A stretch of DNA of 64,000 nucleotides from Aquitalea magnusonii (GCF_002217795.2 NZ_AP018823.1:1922001-1986000), one strand, 5' to 3'. Positions 27,304-37,846 are shown, numbered from the stretch's first letter. Program-made: numbers and translations. Notes: generated by a model not told the origin, from the sequence alone.

Positions 27304-28842
27304 ATGACTGACAGCCAAACTTCTGCTGCACCCAAGCCACTGGAAGGCGGCACCCTGTGGCTGGCCGCCCTGGTGCTGGCCGCCGCCAACTTTGTCGCCG
27401 TGCTGGACACCACCATTGCCAATGTGTCGGTGCCCAATATTGCCGGTGGCCTGGCGGTATCTTCCAGCCAGGGCACTTATGTCATCACCTCTTATGCCGT
27501 GGCTGAAGCCATTACCGTGCCGCTCACCGGCTGGCTGGCGGCACGGCTGGGCACGGTGCGGCTGTTCATCGGCTCCATGGTGCTGTTCGGTGTGTTTTCC
27601 CTGCTGTGCGGCATGGCCGGTTCGCTGGAAACGCTGGTGCTGTTCCGCGTGCTGCAGGGCCTGGCCGGCGGGCCGCTGATGCCGATGTCGCAAACCCTGC
27701 TGCTGCGGATTTTTCCCAAGGAAAAAACCGGCGCAGCCATTGGCTTGTGGAGTATGACCACGCTGATTGCGCCCATCATGGGGCCGATTCTGGGCGGTGT
27801 GTTGTGTGACCAGGTGAGCTGGCCGTGGATTTTCTGGATCAACGTCCCCATCACCATGCTGTGCGGCTATGCCGGCTGGAAATTGCTGAAAAGCCAGGAA
27901 AGCCTGCGCGAGAACATCCGCGTGGATGCCGTTGGCCTTGGCCTGCTGGTGGTGTGGGTGGCGGCGCTGCAAATCATGCTGGATGAAGGCAAGAACCTGG
28001 ACTGGTTCAATTCAGCCGAGATCGTGGCGCTCACCGTGACGGCAGTCATCGGCTTTGCCGCCTTCCTGATCTGGGAATTGACCGAGAAAAACCCGGTGGT
28101 GAACCTGCGGGTATTCCGGCACCGCGGCTACTGGGCCAGTGTGCTTACCATCTCGCTGGCTTTCGGCTCTTTCTTTGGCGCAACGGTGCTCACTCCGCAA
28201 TGGCTGCAAAGCTATATGGGCTACACCGCCACCGAAGCCGGCCATGCCACGGCGATGAGCGGCATTCTGGCGGTGCTGGTGGCACCGCTGGTGGCACAGC
28301 TTTCCACCCGTGTCGATCCTCGCCCCTTGGTGTTCATGGGGGTGATGTGGCTGGGTGGCGTCACCCTGTACCGCAGCTTTTCCACCACCGACATGGGCTT
28401 CTGGCAAGTAGCCTTGCCGCTGCTGTTCCAGGGCGTGGGCATGCCTTTCTTCTTTGTGCCGCTCACTGGCCTCGCCATGGCCAGCGTGGAGCCGGAGGAA
28501 ATGGCCTCGGCCGCAGGCTTGATGAGCTTCATGCGGACCTTATCCGGTGCCTTTGCCACTTCGCTGGTGACCACCGCCTGGGAAGACAAGGCCAGCTACA
28601 ACCATGCCGACCTGGTAGGCAGCATCGACCCCGGCGGCACTACCCTGCGCAGCCTGCAGGAGAGCGGAATGAGCCTGGATGCGGCCAGCAACCAGCTCAA
28701 CCAGCTATTGCAGTCGCAAAGCATCATGCTGTCCACCAACCAGATTTTCTGGCTGACCGGCATATCTTTCGTCGTGGCGGCCTGCGCCATCTGGCTGGCT
28801 CCCCGCCCTACCCGCGTGGCGGATACCAGTCAGGCACACTGA
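27304..28842 (+). CDS. DHA2-family (EmrB/QacA) MFS drug exporter
   Basis: This 512-residue 14-helix major facilitator has the DHA2 motif C-like LDTTIANVSVPNIAGGL in the first helix and VITSYAVAEAITVPLTGWLAARLG after it. It uses the proton gradient to expel hydrophobic drugs or weak acids through the adaptor and outer-membrane channel encoded just upstream (six-base gap). The three genes form a complete Emr-type tripartite system under TetR control. Substrate unknown. Confidence 0.93.
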   Translation: MTDSQTSAAPKPLEGGTLWLAALVLAAANFVAVLDTTIANVSVPNIAGGLAVSSSQGTYVITSYAVAEAITVPLTGWLAARLGTVRLFIGSMVLFGVFSLLCGMAGSLETLVLFRVLQGLAGGPLMPMSQTLLLRIFPKEKTGAAIGLWSMTTLIAPIMGPILGGVLCDQVSWPWIFWINVPITMLCGYAGWKLLKSQESLRENIRVDAVGLGLLVVWVAALQIMLDEGKNLDWFNSAEIVALTVTAVIGFAAFLIWELTEKNPVVNLRVFRHRGYWASVLTISLAFGSFFGATVLTPQWLQSYMGYTATEAGHATAMSGILAVLVAPLVAQLSTRVDPRPLVFMGVMWLGGVTLYRSFSTTDMGFWQVALPLLFQGVGMPFFFVPLTGLAMASVEPEEMASAAGLMSFMRTLSGAFATSLVTTAWEDKASYNHADLVGSIDPGGTTLRSLQESGMSLDAASNQLNQLLQSQSIMLSTNQIFWLTGISFVVAACAIWLAPRPTRVADTSQAH

Positions 28843-28860
28843 GCATCGCCAGTCTCAGCA

Positions 28861-28888
28861 AACAGCCCGGTGCATGCACCGGGCTGTT
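28861..28888. terminator. Terminator hairpin after the EmrB-like gene
   Basis: A perfect palindrome with 14-base arms (AACAGCCCGGTGCA and complement) lies 18 bases after the stop codon. Only short T runs follow. Confidence 0.7.
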
Positions 28889-29005
28889 TATGTTTCGCAC
28901 TATGGCCTGGCGCCGCCAGAAACTAGCCGCACCTTCCCAGACAAAGCACGCCGATACTGGCCGTGCCACGCTACCGCCAGGCGGCGCGGCTTTTGTCAGC
29001 CGCGC

Positions 29006-30379
29006 TTACTGCGCGCTGGCCTCGCCACCCAGCGCCTGATACAGCGTCACCTGATTCACCAGCCGGTTGTAACGGTTTTCCAGCAGGCTTACCTCGGCGG
29101 TACGGCGCGTTTCTTGCGCATCCAGCCAGTCCTTCAGCGGTGCGGCACCAGCCTGGTAGCGCAGCCGGTAAAGGTGTTCCGCCCGCTGTGCCAACAAGGC
29201 GGATTGCGTTAGCCGCGCACCCTGCTGCTGGTACTGGCTGCGGGCAGAGAGCGCATTTTCCACATCAGCCAGTGCGGAATACAAAGTCTGGCGGAAGTTC
29301 ACCACCGCCAACTGGTAGTCAGCATCGCTGATGCTGTTATTCAGCTTCATCTGCCGCCACTGCAGGAATGGCAAGGTGATGCCGCTGCCCAGCGTGGCCA
29401 GCGGATTGCTCAATACCTGCGCCAGCCGGCTACTGCTGCTGCCCAGGCTGCCGGTCAGGGAAAAATCAGGATAGTACGAGGCACGGGTGGCATCACCAGT
29501 TGCCAGTGTTTCGCGCAGGCGCAGTTCGGCCGCGCGCAAATCTGGCCGACGCGCCAGCAGCGCCACTGGCAAACCGGCAGGCACATCCGGCAAGTCTGCG
29601 GCAGGCAGGCTGGCACGCCAGGCGACATCGCCCTTGGGCGGTCCATCCAGCAAGATGGCCAGGGCATTCTGCGTTTCGGCCAATTGCTGCTGGTAGTCGT
29701 GCAGGCTGGCTTGCTGGCTGGCCAGGCTTTGCCTTACCGTCAGCACGTCCAGCTCGGCGGCGGCACCGGCCTGCTGCTTGGCCAGCACCAGCCGCAGCGC
29801 CTGTTGCTGGTAATCGACACTGGCCTGACCCAGGGCCAGCCGCTCACGCAGCCAGGCTTGCTTCCAGTACAGCTTGATGGTGCTGCCGATCAGGCTGAGG
29901 CGGCTGCTTTCCATGTCCTGCACCGTGGCGCGCGCCTCCCAGGCCTTGGCATCGCTCTGGTGCGCCAGCTTGCCCCACAAGTCCAGTTCATAACTGACCG
30001 ACAAGCTGGCCGAATGGCTCTGGCTGCTGACGGCATCGCCACCCACGCGCCGGTTGGCCGTGCTCGATTGGCTGAACGAGGGCGTCGGCGCCAGATCGGT
30101 ATCGGCCAAGTCTGCCTGCAGCATGGCCTGGCGCACCTTGATGGCGGCGGCGGCCAGATCGTTATTGCGTTCCAGCACCTGTTTGATCAGGGCATCCAGT
30201 TCGGCATCGCCAAACTGCTGCCACCAGGCCCCCGCCACAGCGGAATTGGCCACCGCTTGCTGGCTGGCTTGCCATTGTGCGGGCAGCGCAAGCGCCGGTG
30301 TCTGATACGGCGTGGCGGTGATGCTGGCACAGCCGGCCAGCAGCAAGCTAGCCAGCAGGATGGGGTTTAATACTTTCAT
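29006..30379 (-). CDS. Outer-membrane efflux lipoprotein (NodT family) of the MacAB system
   Basis: The 457-residue TolC-like lipoprotein has signal peptide and lipobox LAGC (Cys17), then two OEP repeats (YELDLWGKLAHQSDA, LLARRPDLRAAELRLRE). It is the last gene of a macA-macB-channel cluster, 18 bases after macB, and should supply the outer-membrane duct for MacAB. It is clearly distinct from the channel of the TetR-controlled pump 3 kb away, although both belong to the same family. Confidence 0.92.
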   Translation of the reverse strand: MKVLNPILLASLLLAGCASITATPYQTPALALPAQWQASQQAVANSAVAGAWWQQFGDAELDALIKQVLERNNDLAAAAIKVRQAMLQADLADTDLAPTPSFSQSSTANRRVGGDAVSSQSHSASLSVSYELDLWGKLAHQSDAKAWEARATVQDMESSRLSLIGSTIKLYWKQAWLRERLALGQASVDYQQQALRLVLAKQQAGAAAELDVLTVRQSLASQQASLHDYQQQLAETQNALAILLDGPPKGDVAWRASLPAADLPDVPAGLPVALLARRPDLRAAELRLRETLATGDATRASYYPDFSLTGSLGSSSSRLAQVLSNPLATLGSGITLPFLQWRQMKLNNSISDADYQLAVVNFRQTLYSALADVENALSARSQYQQQGARLTQSALLAQRAEHLYRLRYQAGAAPLKDWLDAQETRRTAEVSLLENRYNRLVNQVTLYQALGGEASAQ

Positions 30380-30397
30380 TCTGTTCTCAAGCTGTGC

Positions 30398-32347
30398 TCA
30401 TTCACGGGACAAGGCCACCACCGGGTCCAGCCGCGCGGCATTGCGTGCCGGCAGATAGCCGAACAACACCCCCACCAGGGTGGAGCAGGCAAAGGCCGCC
30501 ACAATGGAGGTGAGCGAGTAAACCATGTTGAAGCTGGCCAGGCGGGCCACCAGCACCCCCAGGCCCAGCGACAAGGCCACGCCCAGCGCACCGCCCAGCA
30601 GGCATACCAGCACGGCTTCAATCAGAAACTGCTGCATGATGTCGCGCTGGCGCGCACCCACCGCCATGCACACGCCAATTTCGCGGGTACGCTCACTCAC
30701 CGATACCAGCATGATGTTCATCACGCCAATGCCGCCCACCACCAGCGAAATCACCGCAATCATCGATACCAGCAGCGTCATGGTGGCGGTAGTGCTGGCT
30801 ATGGTCTGGCGAATGCTGTCGGTATTCATCACGAAAAAGTCCTGCGTGCCGTGCCGACGTGTCATCAAGGCCACCAGGCTTTGTTCGGCAGCGGCGGTGG
30901 ACACATTGTCGCTCACCCTTACCGTTACCGCTTTGAGGTAATCCTGCCCCAGCATGCGGTACATCACCGTGCTGTAGGGCAGCCAGAGATTGAGGTTTTC
31001 GTCGGTACCGAAAGCGCTTTTCTGGGTTTGCGTCACCGCCACCACCCGGCAGGGCAGCTTGCCCAGCAGGATGACTTTGCCGATGGGGTCGTCGCCGTCG
31101 GCAAACAGGGCCTTGCGGCTGTTTTCGTCTATCACCACCTGCTGCGCCTGCTGACTGACGGCGCTGGCATCAAAGGCACGCCCTTGCGCCATGGATACGC
31201 CGCGCACGCGGAAATACTGCTCACCCACGCCCTTCACCTGCGCAGTGACCGCCACATTGCGGTAGCGCAGGGTCACGCTGTCGCTGACTTCCGGGGTGAC
31301 GCTGTCGACAAAGGGCTGCTCGGCCAGCACCGCGGCATCGCGCGGGGTCAGCGTGTGGATGGCATCGGCCTTGCGGTCGCCAAAATGCTTGCCGGGATAG
31401 ATATTGATGGTATTGGTGCCCAATGAGCTGATGTCACTGAGAATGCGCTGGCTGGAGCCGGTACCCAGCGCCACCACCGACACCACCGAGGCAATGCCGA
31501 TGATGATGCCCAGCATGGTCAGCGCCGAGCGCAGCCGGTGTGCCATCAGCGCCCGCCAGGCCATGCCGAATGCCTCGGCAAAGTGCTCGCGCAGCATGCG
31601 CCAGCCGGTGGACTCCGCCCCGCCAACACCCTCAAGCTGCCCAGTCACCGGCATGGAACCGGCCCGCCGGGTATCGGCCACCAGCTTGCCGTCACCGATT
31701 TCGATGATGCGGTCGGCATGCTCGGCCACCTTGCTGTCATGCGTCACCAGAATGATGGTGTGGCCCTCGGCATGCAGCTCGCGCAGGATGGCCATCACTT
31801 GCTGGCCGCTGGCACTGTCCAGTGCGCCGGTAGGTTCGTCGGCCAGAATCACCTTGCCGCCGTTCATCAGCGCACGGGCAATACTCACCCGCTGCTGCTG
31901 ACCGCCGGACAACTGGCCCGGCTTGTGGCCGGCACGCTCGGCCAGGCCCAGTCGTGCCAGCAGGCTGGCGGCCCGCGCAATACGCTCTTGTGCCGGGCTG
32001 CCGGCATAAACCGCTGGCAACTCGACGTTTTGCAGGGCATTGAGTTCGCCCAGCAGATGATAGCGCTGGAAAATGAAGCCGAAATGCTCACGGCGCAGTT
32101 GCGCCAGTTGATCCGGGCTCATGTCCGCCACTGCCTGACCAGCCACACGGTAGCTGCCGCGCGTCGGCGCATCCAGGCAGCCCAGAATATTCATCAGCGT
32201 GGACTTACCAGACCCGGACGCCCCGATAATGGCCACCATCTCGCCTGCCTGAATCTGCAGATTGATGTTGTCCAGCACCGTGACCGTGTCTTCACCGGCG
32301 GCAAAGTCACGACACACGCCGGATAGTTCCAGCAAGGGAATGCTCAT
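30398..32347 (-). CDS. macB: MacB-type ABC transporter (ATPase-permease)
   Basis: This 649-residue protein has an N-terminal ABC ATPase (Walker [10 protein letters not shown], signature LSGGQQQR, Walker B with [10 protein letters not shown]). The MacB permease follows: one membrane helix near 275, a large periplasmic domain (about 300-525) and three C-terminal helices. MacB is a mechanotransmitter that drives substrate from the periplasm through the outer-membrane channel. Known substrates elsewhere are macrolides, haem precursors, enterotoxin and lipopeptides; none can be chosen here. The start lies three bases from the macA stop, so they are translationally linked. Confidence 0.95.
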   Translation of the reverse strand: MSIPLLELSGVCRDFAAGEDTVTVLDNINLQIQAGEMVAIIGASGSGKSTLMNILGCLDAPTRGSYRVAGQAVADMSPDQLAQLRREHFGFIFQRYHLLGELNALQNVELPAVYAGSPAQERIARAASLLARLGLAERAGHKPGQLSGGQQQRVSIARALMNGGKVILADEPTGALDSASGQQVMAILRELHAEGHTIILVTHDSKVAEHADRIIEIGDGKLVADTRRAGSMPVTGQLEGVGGAESTGWRMLREHFAEAFGMAWRALMAHRLRSALTMLGIIIGIASVVSVVALGTGSSQRILSDISSLGTNTINIYPGKHFGDRKADAIHTLTPRDAAVLAEQPFVDSVTPEVSDSVTLRYRNVAVTAQVKGVGEQYFRVRGVSMAQGRAFDASAVSQQAQQVVIDENSRKALFADGDDPIGKVILLGKLPCRVVAVTQTQKSAFGTDENLNLWLPYSTVMYRMLGQDYLKAVTVRVSDNVSTAAAEQSLVALMTRRHGTQDFFVMNTDSIRQTIASTTATMTLLVSMIAVISLVVGGIGVMNIMLVSVSERTREIGVCMAVGARQRDIMQQFLIEAVLVCLLGGALGVALSLGLGVLVARLASFNMVYSLTSIVAAFACSTLVGVLFGYLPARNAARLDPVVALSRE

Positions 32348-32350
32348 CGC

Positions 32351-33571
32351 TTACATCCCCATCGGCGGCGGGCCGTTATGACCACTACTGCTGCTGGTGC
32401 TGGCACTGGCTTCGCCCAGCACCACCTGTTCGCCAGCGCGCAGCCCGGACAACACCTGGGCATGCACATTATTGTTCAGGCCGATCTTCACCTGGCGCGG
32501 CTGGATCTGGCCGTCCGCCTGCAACACCCGTACCGCGTAGCGGCCATCCTTGCCCGCCACACCCAGTGCATTGGCCGGAATCGCCAGCACACCCTTCACC
32601 TGGCTGAGCACCACCGTAACCTGCGCCGTCATATTGATGCGCAGCTTATGCTGCGGATTGGGCACATCGAACAGGCCATAGTAGTAGATGGCGGTGGATG
32701 AAGAACTGCTGGAGCTGGAGCTGGTGGACGTGCTGCTGGTACTGGTGCTGTCGCTGGAGTCGCTATAGGACTGCGGCGCAGGATCAATGGAGCGCAGGCT
32801 GGCCTGATAGCGCCGATCCGGCTCGCCCAGGATGGTGAAGTACACCGGCAGACCGGGCTTGACCTTGACCACATCACCCTCGGATATTTCTGCCTTTACC
32901 GTCACGGTGTCCAGTTGCGCCAGTTTGACGATGGTGGGAGTGGACTGGCTGGCATTCACCGTCTGGCCCTCTTCCACCGGCAAGGCCACCACCACCCCGT
33001 CAATCGGGGCGAGGATGCGGGTATAGCCCAGATTAAGCTGGGCGGTTTTCAGGCTGATGCGGGCCTGCTGCAACTGCGCCTGCAGTTGCTGGGCGTCGGC
33101 ATCGGCACCATCCAGCGCAGCCTTGGCGCTGTCATAGCTTTCCTGCGAGGTGGCCTGCTGACCCAGCATCTGCTGCTGGCGGGCAAAATCCTGCTTGGCC
33201 TTCAGCAAGGCCGCCAGCTTGGATTTGAGCTGTGACTGATAGCTGCTGACCGAGGCCTGGGCATCTTCCAGCGAATTCTCCTGGGTGCGCGGGTCGATTT
33301 CCGCCAGCAGCTCACCCTTCTTCACACTCTGGCCCAACCTCACCTTGAGCGACTTCACCTGGCCGGACACCTGCGCACCCACGCTGACTTCGCGCAGGGC
33401 CTTGATGGTGCCGGTGGCCAGTACGGTATCTTCCAGATTCATCGGGCTGACGGTGGCGGTCAGATAGTGACTGGCTGGCGGACGCGGATACAGCAGATAT
33501 ACGGCAACGGCCAGCAGCAATACGGCAGCTACCAGCAGGCTGCGGCGGTGCAGGGAAATAAAGCGGGGCAT
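32351..33571 (-). CDS. macA: MacA-type periplasmic adaptor with a serine-rich insert
   Basis: The 406-residue adaptor has an N-terminal membrane anchor (about 11-28) and the lipoyl half TGTIKALREVSVGAQVSGQV. A coiled-coil hairpin follows, then YTRILAPIDGVVVALPVEEGQ and beta-barrel and membrane-proximal domains. Residues about 265-292 form a low-complexity Ser/Thr tract absent from E. coli MacA, placed just before AIYYYGLFDVPNPQHKLRINMTAQV. It is the first gene of macA-macB-channel, divergent from a two-component system, which is the likely controller (inference). Confidence 0.94.
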   Translation of the reverse strand: MPRFISLHRRSLLVAAVLLLAVAVYLLYPRPPASHYLTATVSPMNLEDTVLATGTIKALREVSVGAQVSGQVKSLKVRLGQSVKKGELLAEIDPRTQENSLEDAQASVSSYQSQLKSKLAALLKAKQDFARQQQMLGQQATSQESYDSAKAALDGADADAQQLQAQLQQARISLKTAQLNLGYTRILAPIDGVVVALPVEEGQTVNASQSTPTIVKLAQLDTVTVKAEISEGDVVKVKPGLPVYFTILGEPDRRYQASLRSIDPAPQSYSDSSDSTSTSSTSTSSSSSSSSSTAIYYYGLFDVPNPQHKLRINMTAQVTVVLSQVKGVLAIPANALGVAGKDGRYAVRVLQADGQIQPRQVKIGLNNNVHAQVLSGLRAGEQVVLGEASASTSSSSGHNGPPPMGM

Positions 33572-33708
33572 GAAGGCGTGGGGACTGTTTCTGTTTTAAT
33601 GCTGAAGTATTGCGCCTGGGCCCGGCCATTGCGGTTAATGCAAGGTAAATTATTGTGAATTCATGTAAACGCACTTGGCGGGAAGGCGGGAAACTTCTTG
33701 CCACTGTT

Positions 33709-33737
33709 TTGGCAAAATCCGTACTACAGGGTAAAGT
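33709..33737 (+). promoter_or_regulatory. Candidate promoter of the two-component system
   Basis: TTGGCA (33709-33714), 17 bases and TAAAGT (33732-33737) lie 40-75 bases upstream of the plausible start codons of the sensor kinase. Confidence 0.5.
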
Positions 33738-33810
33738 ATGCCGCAGCCATGCCATCCCGTTGCTGTTAGCGGCTGACATGCTTCCAAACCACCACGCTTA
33801 CAGGCTTCAC

Positions 33811-36213
33811 ATGCAGCCGGCTCCTCGCCACCGATATCTGTTTTTTGCGCTGACAGCCCTGCTGGCAAGCCTGTTCTGCACGCTGACCATGGCGGCCAAT
33901 CCCGCCCCCCACAACTGGCTGGCCGCACACCGCCACTGGCGGGTAGGCGTGGTGCTGCAAGCCCCCTATGCCCAGCTCAATCCGCGCAGCCATTTGCTGG
34001 AAGGTGCCGACGTGGAGGTCATGGCCCTGCTGGCCGGCAAAATGGATGTCACCCTGTCCTGGCGCACCTTCAACAACCAGCAGGCACTGGATCAGGCGGT
34101 GGAAAACGGCGAAGTGGATATCTCGCCCGGCATGCTGCAAACCCCGGCCAGCCTGCATCACTGGCTGTTCTCCCAGCCCTACTTGCGGGTGCCGCACAAG
34201 ATTGTCGGCTTCCCTGACGGCAGCGGCAATGCGGTGGACCTGGACCGGCTATCACTAAGCGAACGGCTGGCACTGGACGGCAAGAGCGATGCACTGCGCT
34301 TTGTGCGGCGCAATTATCCCGAGTTGCCGCGGGTGGAGGTGGCCAACGACCGCGCCGCCCTGCAAACCGTGCAACAGCAATATGCCGAATACGCCATTGT
34401 CGACGAAGCCCAGTTGGCCACCCTGCTCAAAGAGCCGGAGTTCTCCCGCCTGGCGGTAGTGGGTGATCTGGGCTACACCCACCTGCTGCGCATTGCGGTA
34501 CGGCGCGACTGGCCGGAACTGCCTGCCGTGCTGGATCGCCAATTGCAAGACATCCCCGGCATCCGCATGGAACAACTGTATGCGCGCTGGATGCTGCCCA
34601 GCTACCCGCGGCTGATCGACTCGCTGGGTTTCTGGCACCGCATGACACTGGCTTTGCTGCTTTCCACCCTGCTGCTGGCCGGCCTGTTCGGCCATCAGCG
34701 CCGTCAGCGCCGCTGGGCCGAAAAGCGCCTGCTGGCGGCCAGACTGGAGCTGGAAGCCCGCGACCAGGCAGAAGAATCACTACGCCTTACCCAGTTTTCC
34801 ATCGACAACAGCACCGTGGGCATTCTGTGGGTCAACTGGGATGGCCGCATCCAGTATGCCAATCGTGCCGTGGAAAGCATGCTGGGCTTCCCGGCCGACC
34901 AGTTACTGCAACTGTCCTTGCCGGAAGTGCAGCCCTCGCTGGACAACAGCAGTTGGCTGGACCTGTGGAACCAGTTGCGCAACAGCAAGACCCTGAGCAG
35001 CTTTGAAACACGCTGCCTGAAAGCGGACGGACAGTATCTGCCGGTGGGCGTCACCCTGAGCTTTCTCAAGTTTGGCCGCACCGAATACCTGGTGGTTTAC
35101 CTGAACGACATCACCGAGCACCAGAAAGCCCGTGCTGCACTGGAAGAAAGCGAAGCCCGCTTCAAGGGCATGGCCAGCAATGTGCCGGGCATGGTATTCC
35201 GGCTGGAGCGACCGGCAGCACAGCACCCGGTACGGCTGGCCTTTGTCAGCGACGCCAGCCAGACCATGCTGGGCTATAGCCCGCTGGATCTGGTAGGCAT
35301 GCCGGAAGGCTGGCAGGACGTGGTGGCCGATGCAGACCGCGCCAGCTACCTACAGGCCTGGCAAGACGCAGCCAACAACAACCGCAACCTGGCCTGGCAG
35401 GGCCGCATGCGCCATCAAGGCGGCGACATGCGTTGGGTGGACATCAAGGCAGCCGTGCGCTGTTTTGACGATGGCCATGTAGTATGGGATGGCATCGTAT
35501 GGGACATCTCGGCCAACAAGCACAATGAATTGCAATTGGCCGAATCGCGTGGTTTGCTGCGCAGCCTGTCCGCCCACCTGGAATCGGTGCGGGAGGAAGA
35601 AAAAGCCCGTATCGCCCGCGAAGTCCATGATGAGCTGGGCCAGATTCTCACCGTATTGCGGCTGGAAACCTCGATGTGCGAACTGAGCTTCGGTCAGAGC
35701 GACAGCAAGCTGGCCGAACGCCTGCAAGCCATGAAAAAGCTGATCGAGCAGACCTTCCAGATCGTGCGCGACGTCGCCACCGCACTGCGCCCGCCGGTGC
35801 TGGACGCCGGCATCGGTTCGGCCATCGAATGGCAGGCGCGGCGCTTTGAAAAACGCAGCGGCATTCCCTGCCTGGTGTCGGTGCCGGACAGCCCCATCGC
35901 GCTGAGCGACGCGCGCGCCATTGGCGTGTTCCGCATCCTGCAAGAAGCGCTCACCAATGTATTGCGCCACGCCGAAGCCAGCACGGTCAGCGTGGGGCTG
36001 ACCTGCCAGCAGGACATCATCACCCTGAGCATTGCCGACGATGGCAAGGGTTTCGACCCGCAAGCCCATCGCCAGCTACGCTCCTTTGGCCTGGTAGGCA
36101 TCCGCGAACGGGTGCTGTTGCTGGGCGGCAAACTGGATATCGACAGCCAGCCGGACCAGGGCTGCACCCTGACCATCCGCCTGCCGGTAGAAGAAGGAAA
36201 GGAAATCGCGTGA
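33811..36213 (+). CDS. NarL-class sensor histidine kinase with solute-binding-like periplasmic domain and two PAS domains
   Basis: The 800-residue protein has a signal/anchor segment (about 9-30), a periplasmic SBP_bac_3-like domain (about 40-265) and a membrane helix (about 277-296). PAS domains lie at about 325-440 and 455-585, and the HisKA_3 dimerisation domain has His606 in AREVHDELGQ. A HATPase_c domain with ADDGKGFD ends the protein. It senses a periplasmic ligand as binding-protein-type kinases do. The chosen ATG opens MQPAPRHRYLFF; an ATG at 33778 would lengthen it by 11 residues and cannot be excluded. The open frame still further upstream crosses the candidate promoter. It is translationally coupled (GTGA) to its response regulator. 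Confidence 0.9.
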   Translation: MQPAPRHRYLFFALTALLASLFCTLTMAANPAPHNWLAAHRHWRVGVVLQAPYAQLNPRSHLLEGADVEVMALLAGKMDVTLSWRTFNNQQALDQAVENGEVDISPGMLQTPASLHHWLFSQPYLRVPHKIVGFPDGSGNAVDLDRLSLSERLALDGKSDALRFVRRNYPELPRVEVANDRAALQTVQQQYAEYAIVDEAQLATLLKEPEFSRLAVVGDLGYTHLLRIAVRRDWPELPAVLDRQLQDIPGIRMEQLYARWMLPSYPRLIDSLGFWHRMTLALLLSTLLLAGLFGHQRRQRRWAEKRLLAARLELEARDQAEESLRLTQFSIDNSTVGILWVNWDGRIQYANRAVESMLGFPADQLLQLSLPEVQPSLDNSSWLDLWNQLRNSKTLSSFETRCLKADGQYLPVGVTLSFLKFGRTEYLVVYLNDITEHQKARAALEESEARFKGMASNVPGMVFRLERPAAQHPVRLAFVSDASQTMLGYSPLDLVGMPEGWQDVVADADRASYLQAWQDAANNNRNLAWQGRMRHQGGDMRWVDIKAAVRCFDDGHVVWDGIVWDISANKHNELQLAESRGLLRSLSAHLESVREEEKARIAREVHDELGQILTVLRLETSMCELSFGQSDSKLAERLQAMKKLIEQTFQIVRDVATALRPPVLDAGIGSAIEWQARRFEKRSGIPCLVSVPDSPIALSDARAIGVFRILQEALTNVLRHAEASTVSVGLTCQQDIITLSIADDGKGFDPQAHRQLRSFGLVGIRERVLLLGGKLDIDSQPDQGCTLTIRLPVEEGKEIA

Positions 36214-36839
36214 TTCGCGTCATCATTGCCGAAGACCACAAGATTGTCCGTGAGGGCATCAAGCAACTGATCTCGCTGGCCGAAGACATCAGCGTGGTGG
36301 GTGAAGCCACCAATGGCACCCAATTGCTGGAGCAACTGCGCCAGACCAGTGCCGATGTGCTGCTGCTGGACATTTCCATGCCCGGCACCAACGGGCTGGA
36401 AACCATTCCGCGCATCCGCGCACTGGACAATCCGCCGGCCATCCTGATGCTGTCCATGCACGACGAAGTGCAGATAGCCGCCCGCGCCCTCAAGGCCGGT
36501 GCCGCCGGCTACAGCACCAAGGACAGCGACCCGGCCCTGCTGCTGACCGCCATCCGCAAGGTAGCCAGCGGCGGGCGCTACATCGACCCGCAACTGGCCG
36601 ACCGCATGGTGTTCGAGGTAGGTCTCACCGATTCACGTCCGGCCCACACTCAACTGTCCGAACGGGAATACCAGGTATTCGAACGCCTGGTACACGGTAC
36701 CAATGTCAACGAAATCGCCCAGCAACTGAATATCAGCTCCAAAACCGTCAGCACCCACAAGGTGCGGCTGATGCAAAAGCTGCAAGCACACTCGGTGGCG
36801 GACATGGTGCGCTATGCCATCGAGCACAAGCTGATCTGA
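36210..36839 (+). CDS. NarL/FixJ-family response regulator
   Basis: This 209-residue regulator has a receiver domain with phospho-acceptor Asp54 (LLLDISMPG) and a C-terminal LuxR-type helix-turn-helix (about 145-205; LNISSKTVSTHKVRLMQKL). It starts with GTG overlapping the sensor kinase stop codon and is the cognate partner of that kinase. Being divergent from macA-macB-channel, the pair may control this exporter (inference; no binding site identified). Confidence 0.93.
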   Translation: MIRVIIAEDHKIVREGIKQLISLAEDISVVGEATNGTQLLEQLRQTSADVLLLDISMPGTNGLETIPRIRALDNPPAILMLSMHDEVQIAARALKAGAAGYSTKDSDPALLLTAIRKVASGGRYIDPQLADRMVFEVGLTDSRPAHTQLSEREYQVFERLVHGTNVNEIAQQLNISSKTVSTHKVRLMQKLQAHSVADMVRYAIEHKLI

Positions 36840-37262
36840 GCGCGGGCCAACAAGAATCACCGCCAAACGCGGCCATCCGAATGTGACAATATCCGGCACC
36901 GGCGGGCAGAACACGGCCAGGACGGCGGCCAATCCGGGCTACCAGCGCTCACGGCATTGCCCCTCCCCGCACAGAGCGCTGCCGCAAAAACCATCCGCCC
37001 ATCGTCGGCCCCAGGCACGGGAAAACCACAGCACAGCAAGATAATCGTGGGACTGCGCGGCTGGCACAAGCGCACCATCTACCGTAAGATTAGGGGCAAA
37101 ATTTCCCGGCCCCGGTTAAGAACGGATGCTCATCCCGCCGGCCAGAAGAAACCGACCTCACATGACAAGCAGGTCCATCAAACAGCCATATGAGTCATGA
37201 TGTGAGTAACGGCCTGCAATATCGACAGAAAAAGTCAACGAATACAAGGTGTTAAGCTGAAT
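36840..37262. other. Intergenic region before trpG, no recognisable gene
   Basis: About 420 bases separate the response regulator from trpG. A 78-codon plus-strand frame here is rich in Pro, Lys and Arg, lacks a ribosome site and looks non-coding. The last 100 bases are AT-richer and should contain the trpG promoter, but no good sigma-70 match or trp-leader peptide with tandem Trp codons was recognised. Confidence 0.5.
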
Positions 37263-37832
37263 ATGTTACTCATGATCGATAACTACGACTCGTTTACCTA
37301 CAATCTGGTGCAGTATTTCGGCGAGTTGCAGCAGGAAGTACAAGTATTCCGCAACGATGAAATTTCCATCGCCCAGATCGAGGCGCTACAGCCTAAATAT
37401 CTGGTGATCTCCCCCGGCCCCTGCACCCCTAACGAGGCGGGCATTTCGGTAGCCGCCATCAAGCACTTTGCCGGCAAGCTGCCCATCATGGGGGTTTGTC
37501 TTGGGCATCAGGGCATTGGCCAGGCCTTTGGCGGCAAGATCATCCACGCCAAGCAACTGATGCATGGCAAGGTGTCACCGGTACACCATCATAATGTCGG
37601 CATGTTCCGTGACCTGCCCAATCCGGTTAGCTGCACCCGTTATCACTCGCTGGTGATCGAGCGTGAAACACTGCCGGACTGCCTGGAAATCACCGCCTGG
37701 ACTGATGACGGCGAAATCATGGGTGTGCGCCACAAAACCCTGCCCATCGAGGGCGTGCAGTTCCACCCGGAATCCATCCTCACCCAGCATGGCCATCACA
37801 TGCTGGATAACTTCCTCAAGGAATTTGCCTGA
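37263..37832 (+). CDS. trpG: Anthranilate/aminodeoxychorismate synthase glutamine amidotransferase subunit
   Basis: The 189-residue class I glutamine amidotransferase has nucleophile Cys79 in GVCLGHQ and the His-Glu pair in FHPESILT near the C-terminus. It supplies ammonia to TrpE (anthranilate) and, in many bacteria, also to PabB (aminodeoxychorismate). It is followed by trpD, which supports the tryptophan role; trpE is not in the window. An intrinsic terminator-like hairpin separates it from trpD. Confidence 0.93.
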   Translation: MLLMIDNYDSFTYNLVQYFGELQQEVQVFRNDEISIAQIEALQPKYLVISPGPCTPNEAGISVAAIKHFAGKLPIMGVCLGHQGIGQAFGGKIIHAKQLMHGKVSPVHHHNVGMFRDLPNPVSCTRYHSLVIERETLPDCLEITAWTDDGEIMGVRHKTLPIEGVQFHPESILTQHGHHMLDNFLKEFA

Positions 37833-37846
37833 CCCTGTGCAAACAC

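Noticed and set aside
33655..33810. N-terminal extension of the MacAB-linked sensor kinase
   Set aside because: It crosses the candidate promoter, and the signal peptide is correctly placed only from the later ATG codons.
36957..37193. 78-codon plus-strand frame upstream of trpG
   Set aside because: No ribosome site, basic Pro-rich composition and no resemblance to known proteins.
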